64,000 nucleotides of DNA. Source: Arenibacter sp041392165 (lineage in GTDB: Bacteria > Bacteroidota > Bacteroidia > Flavobacteriales > Flavobacteriaceae). Shown in pieces: positions 1 through 10,639 of the stretch (within the stretch, counting starts at the first letter, position 1; each line of letters begins with the position of its first letter). The notes beneath the pieces are model-generated. The model was not told the origin of the DNA and ran no database searches. It worked only from the letters and a program-made list of their open reading frames with translations. The stretch is taken from positions 992,001 through 1,056,000 of the forward strand of contig JAWKMN010000001.1 of the NCBI GenBank assembly GCA_041392165.1, read 5' to 3'. Position numbers and translations under genes: made by a program.

Positions 1-2
1 CT

Positions 3-3000
3 TCAGGAATGAATGGTTATACGTACCGCTGTAAAGCAATAAATGGAGTAGCTACTTGTTTTGAAACCTCTAATATTGCAACCCTAAATATTTCCAATAT
101 TACACTATCGGGCAGTCAAAATAATATTAGCTGCTTTGGTGGATCAAACGGATCAGCCACGGTCACCGCAACAGGCGGAACAGCTGGATATGCCTATTCC
201 TGGGCACCCACTGGGGGAACAGCCGCAACGGCCACCGGACTCACCGCCGGGACCTATACCGTAACGGTTACCGATGCCAATTCATGTACGGCCACACAGA
301 GCTTTACCATCACAGAACCGACCACCTTGACAGCCACTCCCAGCGCACAGACAAACGTATCCTGTAATGGCGGGGCCAACGGGTCCGCAACAGTGGCCGT
401 AACGGGGGGGACACCAGGGTATACCTACTCTGGGCACCCACTGGGAACAGCCGCAACGGCCACCGGACTCACCGCCGGGACCTATACCGTAACGGTTACC
501 GATGCCAATTCATGTACGGCCACACAGAGCTTTACCATCACGGAGCCGACCGCCTTGACAGCCACTCCCAGCGCACAGACAAACGTATCCTGTAATGGCG
601 GGGCCAACGGGTCCGCAACAGTGGCCGTAACGGGGGCACCAGGGTATACCTACTCTTGGGCACCCACTGGGGGAACAGCCGCAACGGCCACCGGACTCAC
701 CGCAGGGACCTATACTGTAATGGTAACCGATGCCAATTCATGTACGGCCACACAGAGCTTTACCATCACGGAGCCGACCACCTTGACAGCCACTCCCAGT
801 GCACAGACAAACATATCCTGTAATGGCGGGGCCAACGGGTCTGCTACGGTAGCCGTAACGGGGGGGGCACCAGGGTATACCTACTCTTGGGCACCCACTG
901 GGGGAACAGCCGCAACGGCCACCGGACTCACCGCCGGGACCTATACCGTAACGGTTACCGATGCCAATTCATGTACGGCCACACAGAGCTTTACCATCAC
1001 GGAGCCGACCACCTTGACAGCCACTCCCAGCGCACAGACAAACGTATCCTGTAATGGCGGGGCCAACGGGTCCGCTACGGTAGCCGTAACGGGGGGGACA
1101 CCAGGGTATACCTACTCTTGGGCACCCACTGGGGGAACAGCCGCAACGGCCACCGGACTCACCGCCGGGACCTATACCGTAATGGTAACCGATGCCAATT
1201 CATGTACGGCCACACAGAGCTTTACCATCACGGAGCCGACCGCCTTGACAGCCACTCCCAGTGCACAGACAAACGTATCCTGTAATGGCGGGGCCAACGG
1301 GTCCGCAACAGTGGCCGTAACGGGGGACACCAGGGTATACCTATTCCTGGGCACCCACTGGGGAACAGCTGCCACGGCCACCGGACTCACCGCAGGGACC
1401 TATACCGTAACGGTTACCGATGCCAATTCATGTACGGCCACACAGAGCTTTACCATCACGGAGCCGACCGCCTTGACAGCCACTCCCAGCGCACAGACAA
1501 ACGTATCCTGTAATGGCGGGGCCAACGGGTCCGCTACGGTAGCCGTAACGGGGGGGCACCAGGGTATACCTATTCCTGGGCACCCACTGGGGAACAGCCG
1601 CAACGGCCACCGGACTCACCGCAGGGACCTATACCGTAACGGTTACCGATGCCAATTCATGTACGGCCACACAGAGCTTTACCATCACGGAGCCGACCAC
1701 CTTGACAGCCACTCCAGTGCACAGACAAACATATCCTGTAATGGCGGGGCCAACGGGTCTGCTACGGTAGCCGTAACGGGGGCACCAGGGTATACCTACT
1801 CTTGGGCACCCACTGGGGAACAGCCGCAACGGCCACCGGACTCACCGCCGGGACCTATACCGTAACGGTTACCGATGCCAATTCATGTACGGCCACACAG
1901 AGCTTTACCATCACGGAGCCGACCACCTTGACAGCCACTCCCAGCGCACAGACAAACGTATCCTGTAATGGCGGGGCCAACGGGTCCGCTACGGTAGCCG
2001 TAACGGGGGCATCAGGGTATACCTATTTTGGCCCTAGCGGGGGAACAGCCGCAACGGCCACCGGACTCACCGCCGGGACCTATACCGTAACGGTTACCGA
2101 TGCCAATTCATGTACAACTACACAAAGTTTCACCATTACCGAGCCGACCGCTTTGGTTTTCACAACTGCAACATTGCCCAATTATGTTTACAACTCTTCA
2201 TACCTTGAAACAGTTGTTGCCACGGGAGGCACGGGAACCATAACGTACACCCTTGCATCGGGTAGCTTGCCCTCTGGTTTTACCTTATCCTCAAATGGTG
2301 TGATAACGGGGACATCAACTCAGCTTACCGATAGTAATTTTGCTGTTACGGCCACAGATGCAAATAACTGTAGTGCGACTGCCAATTTCACATTAAGATC
2401 AAGTCAGATCCCTATTACCGTTACAGCTTCGGTATCCCAAAACAAAGTATATGGAGATAGCGATCCTGTTTTAACATATACCGCAATACCAAGTCTGCTG
2501 CCTGGTGATACATTTACAGGAGCTTTGGCAAGAGATACAGGTGAAGACGTTGGAAATTATACTATTGATATAGGGTCACTTTCAGCAGGTGATAACTATT
2601 CAATTACTTTTATCAGTGACGATTTTACGATCACGGCCAAACCGATCACGGTAACTGCAGATGCTTTGCAAACTAAAGTGTACGGAACCACAGACCCGAC
2701 ATTTACCTATACCGTCAATGGATTTGTAAATGGTGACGATCAACGTTTGCTTACCGGGGAATTAACAAGAGTGCTTGGTGAAAACACGGGCTTGTACGCC
2801 ATTGGCTTAGGTACTTTAAGTGCGGGAGCTAATTACAGTCTTGATTTTGAAACCTCCGATTTTGAAATCACCAAAGCTGATCAGCAGATTACCTGGAACC
2901 AAGAGCTGTATTTTGGATGCTCCACATCAGACCCAATAGCGTTACTGGCGACATCCAATAGCGGACTGCCGGTCGCTTACCATATTTCGGATGCTACCGT

Positions 3001-3604
3001 TGCTGCCATAATCGGCAATGACTTGATCAAAAACAATCCCGGTACCGCCCAAATTACCGCATCCCAGGCTGGAGATCAAAATCACAATCCGGCAACAAAC
3101 GTTATCAACACGGTTACCGTAGGTCAAATGGATCTTATTCGGCAACATTGGGAAGACGTATTGGTCTTTGATAATGGAAGCGAAAATTTTGTAGGGTGGC
3201 AATGGTATAAAAATGGGGTTGCCATTAGCGGTGCCACAGGACAATTTTATAATGAAAATGCAACTTTGAACGGAAAATATCACGTTGTTGCGACCACAAA
3301 AAACGGGCAGGAAATAACCTCCTGCTCTTTGGACCTGTCCGGAAAAAACTTTAGTAGGGAAATGAGGATACATCCTAATCCAGTTAGGCCGAATTCCCAA
3401 TTTACAATCGAATGTAGTTTAGGGGAACCAGCACTTAATGGGGCCACGATCAACATTTTTGACCTTACGGGCAAATTGTTACAAACATCTTTGGCTACAG
3501 GTACCACCACTCAGCTTACCGCACCCGGTCAAACCGGGATTTATGTTGTATCGCTCATTTTAGCCAATGGGGACCGGAAAACAGCGAACCTTTTGGTAGA
3601 TTAA
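3..3604 (+). CDS. SprB-repeat / MBG-domain T9SS-secreted adhesin (5' partial, frameshifted)
   Basis: This is the C-terminal part of a very large cell-surface protein; the reading frame is open at the left edge, so the start lies outside the window. In order it shows the end of an Ig-like domain, nine SprB-type repeats of about 77 residues (core SCNGGANGSATVAV), a putative-Ig (He_PIG-like) domain, two MBG/YDG domains (motifs KVYGDSDP and KVYGTTDP), and a C-terminal type IX sorting domain beginning near IHPNPV at 3370. SprB-like proteins are exported by T9SS and act in gliding or adhesion. The frame breaks in the eighth repeat, where a G-run at about 1814-1817 is one base short and leads to a stop at 1863-1865; the correct frame resumes in the overlapping reading frame. 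Repeats 2, 6 and 7 carry further indels that cancel out. It could be a true pseudogene, a phase-variable gene, or an assembly error. Confidence 0.85.
100..2155 (+). repeat. Nine tandem SprB repeats, period about 231 bp
   Basis: Landmark sequence AGCCGCAACGGCC recurs at 221, 449, 677, 908 and 1139, giving a period of 228-231 bp (76-77 codons). The copies are nearly identical at the nucleotide level, which points to recent expansion or homogenisation. Copy-to-copy differences are mostly in the length of two G-runs, one in the VTGG segment (5, 7 or 8 G) and one in the PTGG segment (3 to 5 G). Confidence 0.9.
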
Positions 3605-3638
3605 ACAAAGTTGACATAAAACTTACAATTGGAATTAG

Positions 3639-4958
3639 ATGAAGATAAAAATAATAACAGGGCTCTTTTTATTAGGGATAGCCTCGGGACGGGCCCAAGA
3701 ACTTTTCGTAAAACTAAATGGAGGGCTTTCGGGTATTCAATATGATAGCCCAATGGGCAACGGCACTATGAAATTTGGGGGAGGAGCAGGCCTTGGGTAC
3801 ACTCATTTCTTAAATGATCATTGGGGGCTATCCACGGGAGTCGATGTCCAGTACAATGGCAATGAATTTAAACTGAATGACGACCAAAAAATCCCGTCCT
3901 ATGAAATAGACGATATGGGATCTGCCTTTGAGTACAGGGTGGCCTCAAAGAGATATAAGGAGACACAGCATTTTTTCTCTTTCGCAGTTCCCCTAATGTT
4001 ACAGTATCGTACCGAGATTTCCAACACAAAGGGCCTATATCTGGGATTGGGCGGAAAGTTTTTAATTCCATCGAAACTCCGGACAACGGCAAGCGCAGAA
4101 GAAATTGCACTTAGCGGTTACTACCCGGATTTAAATTTAGAGTTCAATGATTTGCCTTCTCACGGTTATGGTACCTTGACCAATTGGAAAGAGGATACGA
4201 GTGTATCCCTTAAGACTTCTGTTCTATTGAGTATGGAGGGTGGTCTTTCTTTTGAATTAAAAAAAGGAATGCAGCTGTATACGGGTATTTATGTCGATTA
4301 TGGATTAACCGATCTACAAAATAGGGATGGATCAAGGAATCTTGCTACTTATAATCCGGAAGGGATCGATATGGTTCGCCCCAATGGTGTGTTATTGGCA
4401 GAGAGTATTGTTGAGGGCAGTAATTATCTATCTGCCGGGGTACAGGTTAAATTGGGATTTACATTGGGCAGGAACAAGGTTCCAAAAGAAGAAGCTGCTA
4501 TTGCGCAAGAACCGATAGTAGCGGAAAAAGAACCCATTGTAGCCGTTGCTGAGGAAAAACCCTTGATAGAAGAAACACCTAGACCTTACGCACTCTCTAA
4601 AGAAGAACTGGCTTATGTTGAAGAGCCACTGACTTTTGGGTCCATCAATCTAACTACCATAACCCCAGAACTAAGGAAGAGATTGGACAAGATTGCGGGA
4701 ATAGTGAACAAAGACAATGACCTAATGCTACATATTATTGGATATACCTGCGATTTGGGAACTACGTCCATTAACGAAAAAATCGGAATGGAACGAGCGG
4801 ATTCGATCGCTGAATATTTAAAAGCCCAAGGCGTTTCCGGGATCCGCATGAAATTGTATTCCAAAGGTGAAACAGATCCGATTGTACCAAATACTTCCAT
4901 GGGGAATAGACAAAAAAATAGACGTGTTTCAATACAGCTTAAAGAGAAGCAGGAATAA
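3639..4958 (+). CDS. OmpA-family outer-membrane protein with N-terminal barrel
   Basis: Length is 439 aa. A signal peptide (MKIKIITGLFLLGIASGRAQ) precedes an N-terminal outer-membrane beta-barrel-like region with alternating aromatic strands (residues 21-270). A Pro/Glu/Ala-rich linker follows, then a C-terminal OmpA/MotB-type domain (about 335-435) with the conserved region around MERADSIAEYL and the closing NRRVSIQL motif. The family anchors the outer membrane to peptidoglycan. It starts 34 bp after the adhesin stop on the same strand, so the two are probably co-transcribed, an arrangement seen for T9SS adhesins and their companion membrane proteins. A strong terminator follows. Confidence 0.85.
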   Translation: MKIKIITGLFLLGIASGRAQELFVKLNGGLSGIQYDSPMGNGTMKFGGGAGLGYTHFLNDHWGLSTGVDVQYNGNEFKLNDDQKIPSYEIDDMGSAFEYRVASKRYKETQHFFSFAVPLMLQYRTEISNTKGLYLGLGGKFLIPSKLRTTASAEEIALSGYYPDLNLEFNDLPSHGYGTLTNWKEDTSVSLKTSVLLSMEGGLSFELKKGMQLYTGIYVDYGLTDLQNRDGSRNLATYNPEGIDMVRPNGVLLAESIVEGSNYLSAGVQVKLGFTLGRNKVPKEEAAIAQEPIVAEKEPIVAVAEEKPLIEETPRPYALSKEELAYVEEPLTFGSINLTTITPELRKRLDKIAGIVNKDNDLMLHIIGYTCDLGTTSINEKIGMERADSIAEYLKAQGVSGIRMKLYSKGETDPIVPNTSMGNRQKNRRVSIQLKEKQE

Positions 4959-5019
4959 TCTGTTCATGGATTATTTTTTCGGGCACTATCCCGAAAACGG
5001 TACCATTTAAAAAACAATA

Positions 5020-5056
5020 GGGGTTGGACCTTGGATAAAGGTCCGACCCCTTTTTT
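5020..5056 (+). terminator. Rho-independent terminator after the OmpA-like gene
   Basis: The GGGGTTGGACCTT arm pairs with AAAGGTCCGACCCC and is followed by six T. A second, smaller hairpin (TTTTCGGG/CCCGAAAA, about 4976-4996) lies just upstream. Confidence 0.85.
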
Positions 5057-5142
5057 ATTGATATTAGGGAATTACGGTTTTCCATAACCCAAATATTTTA
5101 AAAATCAAAGTAAGTTTTTTACATCGGTTTATCAATACATAT

Positions 5143-6438
5143 CACTAGTGTCTACTATAAATTTTAAAATGTTCTTTGAAATTATTGATAATTAGAAAGA
5201 TAACTCTGTTTTTTTACGGTGACGATTTGAATTGCACTTTTTTTAAGTTCGTGATTTTTCCACGAACCTATGAACCAAGGCAAATACGTTTTCGCCCAAC
5301 TCACTGAATTATTGCCCCAACGGGTTTTTGATAGGATTGTTTCCAAACATAACGGTAGCAAGTATGTAAGGCACTTCATTTGCTGGAACCAGCTCATGTG
5401 CATGATTTTTGGTCAGGTTTCCGGAAGGAAAAGCCTTCGGGACCTGCTGGTAGTCATCAAAGCTCACCAGAACAAATCTTACCATTTGGGGTTTAGCAAA
5501 AGTGTTACTTTGAGTAACCTTGCAAAGGCCAATGAAAAAAGATCTATCTGATTTTGAACGGTATGCCAATTATCCAATAGCCTGTCAGAAGCAAAGTAGT
5601 GAAAATGATTTAGGGATAAACAGGAGGGGTTTATGCCTTTGACTCCACGACCATTGTTCTGTGCTTGGGGGTGTTCTGGTGGGCTACTTTCCGCAAGGCA
5701 AAAGCGGGGATAAAACTGCACACCTTAATTGATGTTACCACAGATACCTGCATTAGTTCATTTTCTGAAGCAGGCGTACATGATGTCAATGCCATGGACT
5801 ATCTCATTTACGAGCCCGGCCTATTATGTGTTCGACCGCGGTTATGTAGATTTTAATCGGTTTATACACCATCACGACCCAACAGGCATTTTTCGTGGCA
5901 AGAGCCAAAACCAACCTGAAGTTCAATCGCATATATTCCCGTAAGATTGACAAATCTACCGGAGTGAAAGCTGACCAGACCGGAAAACTGAGCGGATTTT
6001 ATACCTCTAAGGAGTACCCCGATAAAATCAGACGGATTAAATTCCATGACAATGAAAACGACAGAACCTTTGTGTTTTTGACCAACAACTTTGAGCTGAC
6101 GGCACTACAGGTTGCACTGCTGTACAAGCAACGTTGGCAGGTGGAACTTTTCTTTAAATGGATAAAGCAGCACTTAAAGGTAAAATCGTTTTGGGGAACC
6201 ACGAAAAATGTAGTACGCATACAAATCAATGTGGCCATGATCACCTATTGTCTGATCTCCATTTTCAAAAATGAACATAAAATAGAGCAATCCACCTACG
6301 AAATTATATAGATTCTCGGCGTATCCCTATTGGACAAAACCTCTGTAAAACAGTTGTTTACAAATTCTAATTACAATAATGTCAATGAACAAGCTGATAA
6401 CCAATTGAAAATCAACTTATTTTAAGTGGACACTAGTG
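5143..6438 (+). mobile_element. IS4-family insertion sequence, 1296 bp, with 9-bp target duplication
   Basis: Both ends are recognisable. The left end begins CACTAGTGTCTACT and the right end, read on the minus strand, begins CACTAGTGTCCACT. The element is bracketed by identical 9-bp direct repeats AATACATAT at 5134-5142 and 6439-6447, in the range expected for IS4-type transposition. The ends are intact while the transposase inside is broken, so this copy could move only if a related transposase acts in trans. Confidence 0.9.
5270..6425 (+). pseudogene. Broken IS4-family transposase (DUF4372 + DDE_Tnp_1)
   Basis: The N-terminal DUF4372-like part (FAQLTELLPQRVFDRI) is open from 5270 to about 5540. 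Frames then change repeatedly between 5540 and 5890; fragments matching the DDE core can be read, including FWWATFRKAKAGIKLHTL (about 5670) and YYVFDRGYVDFNR (about 5820). The C-terminal catalytic part (YKQRWQVELFFKWIKQHLK) is open from 5895 but ends at an in-frame TAG at 6309-6311; the frame continues beyond it for 37 more codons to TAA at 6423-6425. There are thus several frameshifts and a nonsense codon. Confidence 0.9.
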
Positions 6439-6447
6439 AATACATAT

Positions 6448-7138
6448 AAATACCTGTTTTTTTTCTTGCTATAATGCAGCTACGATATCCATTCTTTTTT
6501 TATAGACTTCCTTTGAACTCTAATTATCCTGATTACAACAACTTCCTACCATTTTTTCCTCAAAAATAAAACAGTGAGATTATTACTATAACATACTTAA
6601 AACTAGTACTCCCTGAATAATTAATTCTAATAACAAAAAAATTAACTACAAATGGCACAATATATTTGTTTACAGAATTAATGCCAATTTCCTCAAATCC
6701 TCCATAAAATGATTCGAGAATTGTACTGACAAGCTCAATGATAAACCACAAAAAAGTGGTTGTGCAAGCGAGCTTCAAAAATGAAGCTCGCTTTTTTTTG
6801 AAGTTTGTCGAAGTGCAACTTTTGGTTTTCAAAGCGGAGCTTTGTAGGGAAGGGCGCAGCCAATCCCAATTACTTTTTTTCTAAAAGAGGTATTTTGGAA
6901 CTATTTCTCAATTTTTATTATTTCATCATCAGAAGTCGTAATCAACTATAAACCATGGTTTTTGAAAGGAAAGGTTTGAAATGAGCCTTAAAAGCCATAT
7001 TTTGTACATTATAGGGAAAAGGCGGAATAAATCCCGGATAATCTAATGCCATGAAATGACTATTAACAAATTGTAAACCAAACGACATGATTAACAGGGT
7101 ATTACATCTGACCTATAAAAACGATAAAATTTGAACAG
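6448..7138. other. Intergenic region between the IS4 copy and the sulfatase
   Basis: No convincing gene. A 90-codon minus-strand frame (6560-6832) has hydrophobic stretches but reads through the terminator hairpin and has no recognisable domain. The only clear element is the hairpin at 6768-6799. Confidence 0.5.
6768..6799 (+). terminator. Rho-independent terminator hairpin
   Basis: Perfect 9-bp stem GCGAGCTTC/GAAGCTCGC with a 6-nt loop and eight T on the plus strand. No intact gene lies just upstream, so its original gene was probably displaced or lost around the IS4 insertion. Confidence 0.75.
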
Positions 7139-8761
7139 ATGAAAAATATTCCTATACTTTTAATAGCGGTACTACTGCTTTTCGGCTGTCAAGACCAAGG
7201 GGAAGTTAAGAACAAAAATCCAACGGCTACCCATCAAAGGCCCAATATTCTATGGATCGTGGCGGAAGACCTTAGTCCGGTAATTCCATCGTTTGGGGAT
7301 TCCACAGTGGTTACCCCCAATATTAGCAGATTGGCAGCAGAAGGGGTCCGTTATACCAATGTCTTTTCGCCCTCAGGGGTATGTGCCCCTAGCAGGGCCG
7401 CTATTGCCACGGGCATGTACCAAAACCATATCGGGGCGCAACATATGAGAAACCACGGTAATGGACCAAGTTATCCCGTTGGACTTCCATCTTATGAAGC
7501 TTTGCCTCCTGCAGGAGTGAAGATACATAGTGAATATTTCAGAAGGATAGGATATTATTGTACCAATAACAGTAAAGAGGATTATCAATTTAAGGCCCCT
7601 GTAACTGCATGGGATGAAAGTAGTAAGGCCGCACATTGGAGAAACCGCAAACCTGGACAAGCTTTTTTTTCCATATTTAATTTGGGAGTGACGCACGAAT
7701 CGCAAATTTGGGTTAAGGCCCGGGATTCCCTTTGGGTGGATAAAGATCTGGAAGTGCCTGTTCCTCCTTATTTGCCGGACAATGAAGTAGGTAAAACCGA
7801 TATTAGGCGAATGTATTCCAATATTAAGGAAATGGACCGTCAGGTGGGAGAAATACTGGCACAATTGGAGGAGGATGGATTGTTGGAAAATACGGTTATA
7901 TTCTGGTATGCCGATCACGGAGGTCCTTTGCCGCGACAGAAACGACTATTGTACGATTCCGGTATGAGATTGCCTTTGGTGATCAGATATCCGCACAAGA
8001 AAGATGCCGGTAAGATAGATGATCGTTTGATAAGCTTTGTTGATTTTAAGCCCACCATATTGTCCTTGGCCGGAATTGAGCCCCCCGCATATTTGGATGG
8101 GAGGGCTTTTGCCGGGAAATTTGAATCCAAGGAGGTCAGGAAGTATGTGCATGGAGCCGCCGACAGGTTGGATGCCATCTATGATATGATCAGGGCGGTT
8201 AGGGATAAACGTTATAAATATTTGAAGAATTTTAGACCGGACCAAGGGTATTATTTGCCGGTAGTGTACAGGGAGCAAATGCCGGTAATGCAAGAATTGC
8301 TCCGTATGCGGGATAATAATGAACTTAACGAAGTTCAGGCGCAATGGTTTAGGGATAAAAAGGCGCCAGAAGAATTGTTCGACACATGGAACGACCCCCA
8401 TGAACTTCACAATTTGGCCGATAACCCACAGTATAAAGAAAAATTAATTGAGCTTCGAGAAGAGTGTGAGCGCTGGATGACGGCTATTGAAGATAAAGGA
8501 TTGCTGCCCGAAAAGGAGTATATAGTCTCTATTTGGCCAAATGGGGAGCAACCCATTACCCTTCCGCCCATTATACGACAGCGGAAAAATATGGTAAAGA
8601 TCCACAGTGAAACCGAAGGAGCCTCCTTGGGGTACCAAGTGTTAAAGGAGAATGAGGGGTTAAGGGAGAATCCTGGCAAGTTTATACCGGGGCTTTTTTC
8701 CATAGATCCGGGCAAACAGGTCATATCCGTGGCGCATAGGATCGGATGTGCGCAGGTCTGA
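7139..8761 (+). CDS. Sulfatase lipoprotein
   Basis: Length is 540 aa. The N terminus is a lipoprotein signal with lipobox LLFGC (Cys17), so the enzyme is likely anchored in the periplasm or at the outer membrane. The sulfatase signature is CAPSR at residues 82-86, where Cys82 would be converted to formylglycine. A metal-site region (VAEDLSP, 41-47) precedes it, and a DHGG motif (WYADHGGPLP) lies near residue 260. The fold resembles heparan N-sulfatase and arylsulfatase enzymes that remove sulfate from glycans. Next to the kdu uronate genes, a role on a sulfated, uronate-containing algal polysaccharide is plausible; the exact substrate cannot be read from sequence. Confidence 0.88.
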   Translation: MKNIPILLIAVLLLFGCQDQGEVKNKNPTATHQRPNILWIVAEDLSPVIPSFGDSTVVTPNISRLAAEGVRYTNVFSPSGVCAPSRAAIATGMYQNHIGAQHMRNHGNGPSYPVGLPSYEALPPAGVKIHSEYFRRIGYYCTNNSKEDYQFKAPVTAWDESSKAAHWRNRKPGQAFFSIFNLGVTHESQIWVKARDSLWVDKDLEVPVPPYLPDNEVGKTDIRRMYSNIKEMDRQVGEILAQLEEDGLLENTVIFWYADHGGPLPRQKRLLYDSGMRLPLVIRYPHKKDAGKIDDRLISFVDFKPTILSLAGIEPPAYLDGRAFAGKFESKEVRKYVHGAADRLDAIYDMIRAVRDKRYKYLKNFRPDQGYYLPVVYREQMPVMQELLRMRDNNELNEVQAQWFRDKKAPEELFDTWNDPHELHNLADNPQYKEKLIELREECERWMTAIEDKGLLPEKEYIVSIWPNGEQPITLPPIIRQRKNMVKIHSETEGASLGYQVLKENEGLRENPGKFIPGLFSIDPGKQVISVAHRIGCAQV

Positions 8762-8809
8762 ACGCCATAATCCTATGAAGTAGGTAATTAAAGGTTTCTA
8801 TGTTGGCAT

Positions 8810-8851
8810 CCAGTTGGGTTTTGTTACGGGCGCGACGCTCGCGCCAACTGG
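8810..8851. repeat. Nested palindrome downstream of the sulfatase
   Basis: The inner perfect stem GGCGCGA/TCGCGCC (8829-8845, loop CGC) sits inside an outer inverted repeat CCAGTTGG/CCAACTGG (8810-8817 and 8844-8851). No T-run follows, so it is not a classic terminator. It may act as an mRNA stabiliser or be a REP-like element. Confidence 0.5.
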
Positions 8852-8935
8852 TCGGTTAGTTGTTGATTTGTCACATTGCAATTTATTGATTATGTGTGAT
8901 ATAAGATAATTTTATAGGCTTGAGTCACTTTGCCG

Positions 8936-10404
8936 TCACATAGGTTCTAAGCCCAAAGCCCATATTTGGCATGCTTTTGAATTGCTTTCTGGATCTAAAT
9001 CTTTGACTCTAATTTTTTCTTGTATAGCCATTACTGTAATTCTAGAGACAATCGAATAATTCTTTTCATGTTCAAATCTTTCGTAGGTTTGATTGGTCAT
9101 ATAACGCCAGACACATATTTTAGTGCAGCATGCAAATAACAAGCTTGTTTATCCTCTTTATCCATTTGGCGTAGGTTTTGTAGGAGTAAGAATAATTCTT
9201 GTGAAGTTTCACCTTCAATAAATTTAGGAGCAGGTAGTTGATAATATTCACATTGAAAAATGACTTTATCAATACCGCTGCCCCGTTCTCCCACAAATAT
9301 TCAGAGCGCCTCATAAAACTTAAAGCGGTTTCTTGATTGAGGATTATGATCAACAAATCTCATAGTACTTATAGTTGACACCCGGGTTGGAAATTTTCAC
9401 TGTTCTGTCGTCGAAAATCTCAATCATAGGCCTGTTCCATTAATTGAAAAATCTTGATGAATTAGGGCATTTGCAACAAGCTCTCTAACTGCCAATTCTG
9501 GAAACATTTTTAACTTCTTTTCTGAAAGCTTTTCCTATCTCTTCATTAACAGGAGTTGATCATTTATGTAATTGACAAGTCCATTGAATCCTGAAGCATA
9601 TCCTTTTTGACCGATCTGTTCTTTTTTTGTATAGGATTTGTTTTCCCTTGATAAATAATTACACGTACAGCCATTCTTTCAATAATTCAAATTCATCTAA
9701 TCTTTTGGCAAAAGAATTGCTCTGGTTTTAAGCAATGTCATATTTGGCTCCCTTTTTTTTCTATAATCTTTTCTTGTTCTAGTTTTTCGAAAAATAGCTT
9801 TACGGTTGGTCGGGTAGTGGTATTTTTATCAAATCGAAATCTCAATTGGATAATCCAATATTAAAAGCACTTGATCTGGTTCAACTGTTTGTGTTATGGC
9901 AACTCCTTTTTCAAAAGCAGATCCAGGTTTTTTATTCAGATTAAGCGTTGATTTTTCTGGATGTTCTTCCAGCTTCTTTTGTAAGGAAGCCAGTTCGAAT
10001 GGTATACCTGAAAACTTGACAGTTGTATTTACCGTTGCGCGGATCCTAAACAATATTATTCTTTCCCCTTCAATATAAATTCATGTGTTTCAAAATGAAT
10101 TTTTGGGGATTAACAATCTTGTTAACCAAGGAATTAAATTTTCATTGCCTTTAACTTTTTGGTTTAAATCCAACGAGTCGGTTCACTACTATATCATATG
10201 GTTTTTATCATTTGTTCCAAAGATGATGTATGCATACTCTCTGTCGAAGACAAGCTGAATTTGAAAGTGCTGATATATATTCCCCCAGTTCTTGTCCATT
10301 ATTCTCCTTAAATTCAAGCCATTCTGTTTCTGTTGGTTCGGCCCGAAGTTTACTTAGAAGTATGTTTAAATCGGACTCTGTCACATTAATTATTTGTTTT
10401 AATA
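8936..10404 (-). pseudogene. Broken AlbA_2-domain (Schlafen-like) ATP-binding / transcriptional regulator protein
   Basis: On the minus strand the pieces read in order. There is an N-terminal AlbA_2 start (ESDLNILLSKLRAEPTETEW then LEFKEN, near 10380-10310), ELGEYISALSNSACL, HDIVGTRLVGFKPKVKG, FRIRATVNTTVKFSGIPFEL (10050-9990), LDYPIEI (about 9850), and a C-terminal ERGSGIDKVIF segment (about 9290-9260) followed by TNQTYERF. These match the AlbA_2/HATPase_c_4 family of putative regulators. Frames change at least five times, so no full-length product can be made. Confidence 0.75.
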
Positions 10405-10639
10405 AATTGATTTTCAGTTGTTTGTTTTTGGTTGATTAAGCTTTGGTCACATAACCGTCACATAAGTAAAGGTAAAAAAGATATGATAATAATTTATATT
10501 ACAGGTGTAGTAACTATATCCCTATCTTGATTAAGTAACGTAGTAAAACTTTTCGTTCAAATGTTTCCATATGACAATGGGGGAATTTATTGGCATAACT
10601 ACTTCGTCTAGACTCGCACCAACTTTGAATATAGGGTTG

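Noticed and set aside
1172..1829. Minus-strand frames across the SprB repeats
   Set aside because: Shadows of a GC-rich tandem repeat; no homology and no start context.
5841..5860. TTTTAATCG match to the CRISPR repeat start inside the IS4 element
   Set aside because: A 9-mer only, within transposase coding sequence, with no further similarity.
6560..6832. 90-codon minus-strand frame with hydrophobic segments
   Set aside because: Its N-terminal part is encoded by a terminator hairpin and T-run; no recognisable family.
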